From: Eleusine coracana subsp. coracana
Taxonomy: Eukaryota; Streptophyta; Magnoliopsida; Poales; Poaceae
Length of the DNA: 64,000 nt
Direction: 5' to 3'
NCBI GenBank assembly: GCA_032690845.1
Contig: CM064427.1
Coordinates: 10,427,501 to 10,491,500 of the forward strand
Of this stretch, positions 61,655 through 64,000 are shown piece after piece. Each line of letters opens with the position of its first letter. Within the stretch, counting starts at the first letter, position 1. A program made the position numbers and the translations under genes. The notes under the pieces were generated by a model. The model did not search any database. It was not told the DNA's origin and worked only from the letters and a program-made list of their open reading frames with translations.

Positions 61655-62741
61655 TGTTGGTCGTATCTACGCACCCACTTATATACCGCAAGAGGACGGT
61701 GTACAGTTGTAGCTTTATTTTTCCCTCAGAGTATTCCAAGGTTATCGAATCCACAGGGAATGAGCGGAACTAATACTATTAAAGGGTTACTAACAGATTG
61801 CAATGAGTTGGTTTGTGTGAATGATGACGGTGAGGAAGTGAAAGGTGAATGTTATTGAAGAGGCAATAGGATAATGAAGGATTCTCTCCTTAGGATTGGT
61901 TCACTAGCATGCAACCTTATTCTTATCAACTCAAGTGATGACTCTAATATTCTACAAGACATGGTGGTTTCGTTCACCCCGGCTGTCACTACAGAGGCTA
62001 TTAGCTCCGCACTGGTTTCTTGCACTATGTAATGGGCAAAAGTGTATTGGCCAATACACTAATGAAAAGGATAGATAGATGTGCAATAAGTTCATCACAT
62101 AGATTAAATTCATCGAGAGAGTATCAACAAGCATGAGAGTTACATGACCAGATCCCCGCACTAGAGAAGAGAATATGAGACTACTCACTCATCCTTCTGC
62201 TAGACATAGCAGAGGGGTGAGAAATAGCGCTGGAATGTACCCGAGCCTGCGCCGATCGGCGCGACCTCCCTTCTGGTGGATCTCGTCGGTGTTGACGAAC
62301 CTCCGCCGCCAATATCCTGGAACCCTAGTTTTAATAACTGGTTCTCGTGATCGCCGTCTCCCCTTGGTCGTTCTGGCTCTTGATAATTATCTTCTTTTTA
62401 TACTCGATGGGATTAGGTCAACTTCCACTAACTTTGACTCATACTGGGTTGGGCCTTCATCTTTCCTGGACCGGATCATGTTTTAGTCAACTTTTCCTCC
62501 TGCGCCGATCAGTGCATGGGTCGCGCCGACCGACGCGGCTCCGAATTTGGCCCATCTTCGTTACTCTTCAGCTCTTTATCCATAATTGTCCTGTTTTACA
62601 CCTGTTTCCTACGATTACATCCAAAACAGAATAACTACAAATATATGCAAATATGGGGTTAATTGTTAGTCCAAACCACCAAATTAAGACGCAAAACATC
62701 TCTTTTTGGTAGATAAAATGGGCATCTAGAAACCACCAACA
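61655..62741 (-). repeat. Gypsy-type 3' LTR, family B, copy 2
   Basis: TGTTGG to CCAACA; matches 27302-28200. On the minus strand it is preceded by GAGTGTGGGGGAAC, a polypurine tract, and by TTGCTCGAGGACTAGCAATG, a wording I associate with the 3' end of grass Ty3/gypsy elements. It is therefore the 3' LTR of a minus-strand element whose body lies to the right. Contains GCGCCGATCGGCGC at 62249-62262. Confidence 0.65.
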
Positions 62742-64000
62742 GTTCCCCCACACTCAAATCATTGCTAGTCCTCGAGCAATACAAAATCAAATATGTAATA
62801 AAAATTTTCACACCATCTCTCATGCAGTCAATCTCAATCATCATCTTTACTCATTATCCCTCCACAAAGATTTTCTCTCATCTCCTTTTAACCAATCGAC
62901 ATATGTTACTTGAACTTAATCAAATTATCACAAAACTTTTTCAAAAACAATTTTAGTTCTCCTCAACTCATCTTTTAGCATCAAACGTCAAGCTTTTGGT
63001 CTTCTCTAAGTCTCTCAAGTGTATTACCTTCTCTCTCCTATCTAATCAAGGATTATATGTGGATCTTAGAGGGTTATATAACTAAATTAAACCATAAGAT
63101 TAACCATGTCAACAATGTGCTCAATCATGCCTATTAAGAAAGTATTTTCTTGGAAAAGAACTTTTAATGGAGAAGAGGAATGTAGAAGATCTAAAGAAAA
63201 TTCAATGAGAACAATTGGCAAAAAATGAGAAATAATCAGAAATCTGCTTTCTTTTATGACCTTATTGCTTCTCAGGGAATATATATATTTTTTACCCCTT
63301 TTTTATAATAACCTCTTTTTTTTTCTCTTTTTCCAATAGCGCCGATCGGCGCGACCTATATTTTTTTCCTCTTTTTTTCTTTTCTTTTTGCAACAGCGCC
63401 AATCAGCGCAAGTGTCGCGCCGATCGGTACGACCTATATTTTTTTTCTTTTTTTCTTCTTTTTCTTTCACCTTTTTTTTTATATTCCCTGATATGATCAG
63501 CAATCTTTGTATCAGCAGCAGAAACTTTCTGAATTCCCTTTTATTGAGAATATAGGTTGTATCAAGGATGAGGGAGAAACAAAGATGTATGGTTTCCATG
63601 ATAGCAAGGAATTTAATTGGATAAGAATGGCTAGAAATACAGAGATAAACAAAATAGATCATCCTTTCCTAACTTGGTCGAAATCATGAGCAAAAAGTTG
63701 ATAAAGTTACTTACAATCCACTTAATTCAAATGTGTAGCTTGCTCTCATTCACTCGGCTATGTAGGCATATTTAGACCTTGCTTTTGCTTTAGCTTATGA
63801 TGAGTTAAAAGAAATTTTCACAAATATAAAGCTCAAAAGTTAAGTGGTAACCAGCAAATTCAAGTAATCAACCAATCGATCATCAGAAAGACAAGATAAA
63901 TAGCATGGGGCACTTTCAATTTGACAATCGATACTAACTTTATTAAAGACAATGCAAGAATTCAAACTACATAAAAGACCTAGAAGCAACTCTCAACATG
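62742..64000 (-). mobile_element. 3' internal region of a minus-strand gypsy-like element (partial)
   Basis: Continues from the LTR at 61655-62741 and runs off the right edge. Non-coding as far as seen, with T-rich tracts and further palindromes: GCGCCGATCGGCGC at 63339-63352 and degraded copies near 63396 and 63416. The pol genes would lie beyond base 64000 on the minus strand. Confidence 0.5.

Noticed and set aside
61326..61712. 128-codon frame before the family B LTR
   Set aside because: No recognisable domain and it reads into the LTR; kept only as possible retroelement interior.

Overview
This is a stretch of plant nuclear DNA, almost certainly from a grass. Five intron-containing plant genes sit far apart in a dense, nested mixture of LTR retrotransposons, DNA transposons and MITEs. 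The last gene is a CONSTANS-type protein of the grass Hd1 class. I cannot name the species. The gene set (importin-9, NHP2, NIK-like kinase, class III peroxidase, Hd1) looks like the neighbourhood of rice Hd1 on chromosome 6; that is recall, not a comparison I ran.

Layout. 1-5710 (-): 5' part of an importin-9 (IPO9/KAP114-like) gene, twelve exons visible, running off the left edge. It carries an apparent AT-AC U12-type intron, a GC-AG intron and a MITE. 6225-12968: decayed Ty1/copia element 1. 13074-16470: PIF/Harbinger-like element with convergent ORF1 and broken transposase. 18111-19880: LTR fragment (family A). 20478-24406 (+): NHP2, four exons, with a telo-box/site II promoter. 26500-30620: MITEs, tandem repeats, a solo LTR carrying GCGCCGATCGGCGC palindromes, and a triple hairpin array. 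32853-36045 (+): NIK-type LRR receptor kinase, ten coding exons. 37759-37936: hAT MITE with a perfect 8-bp target duplication. 39610-41505: copia remnant lacking reverse transcriptase. 41576-42343: a miniature LTR retrotransposon (TRIM-like) with 282-bp LTRs and a perfect GGAGC duplication. 42731-44239 (-): class III peroxidase, four exons. 45383-52234: copia element 2, with both LTRs and a CATAT duplication. 53400-54960 (+): Hd1/CONSTANS-like gene, two exons. 55599-56280: CACTA-type MITE. 58200-64000: nested LTR elements.

The five genes are independent transcription units with unrelated roles: nuclear import, snoRNP assembly, receptor signalling, apoplastic peroxidation and photoperiodic flowering. 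Most novelty lies in the mobile DNA and in gene-structure details: non-canonical splice sites in importin-9, Hd1 changes in two conserved C-terminal motifs, and two copia copies that share the same inactivating codons. No tRNA, rRNA or CRISPR was seen. Exon boundaries were set by hand from splice signals, reading frame and recalled family sequence; intron-containing coordinates are predictions.
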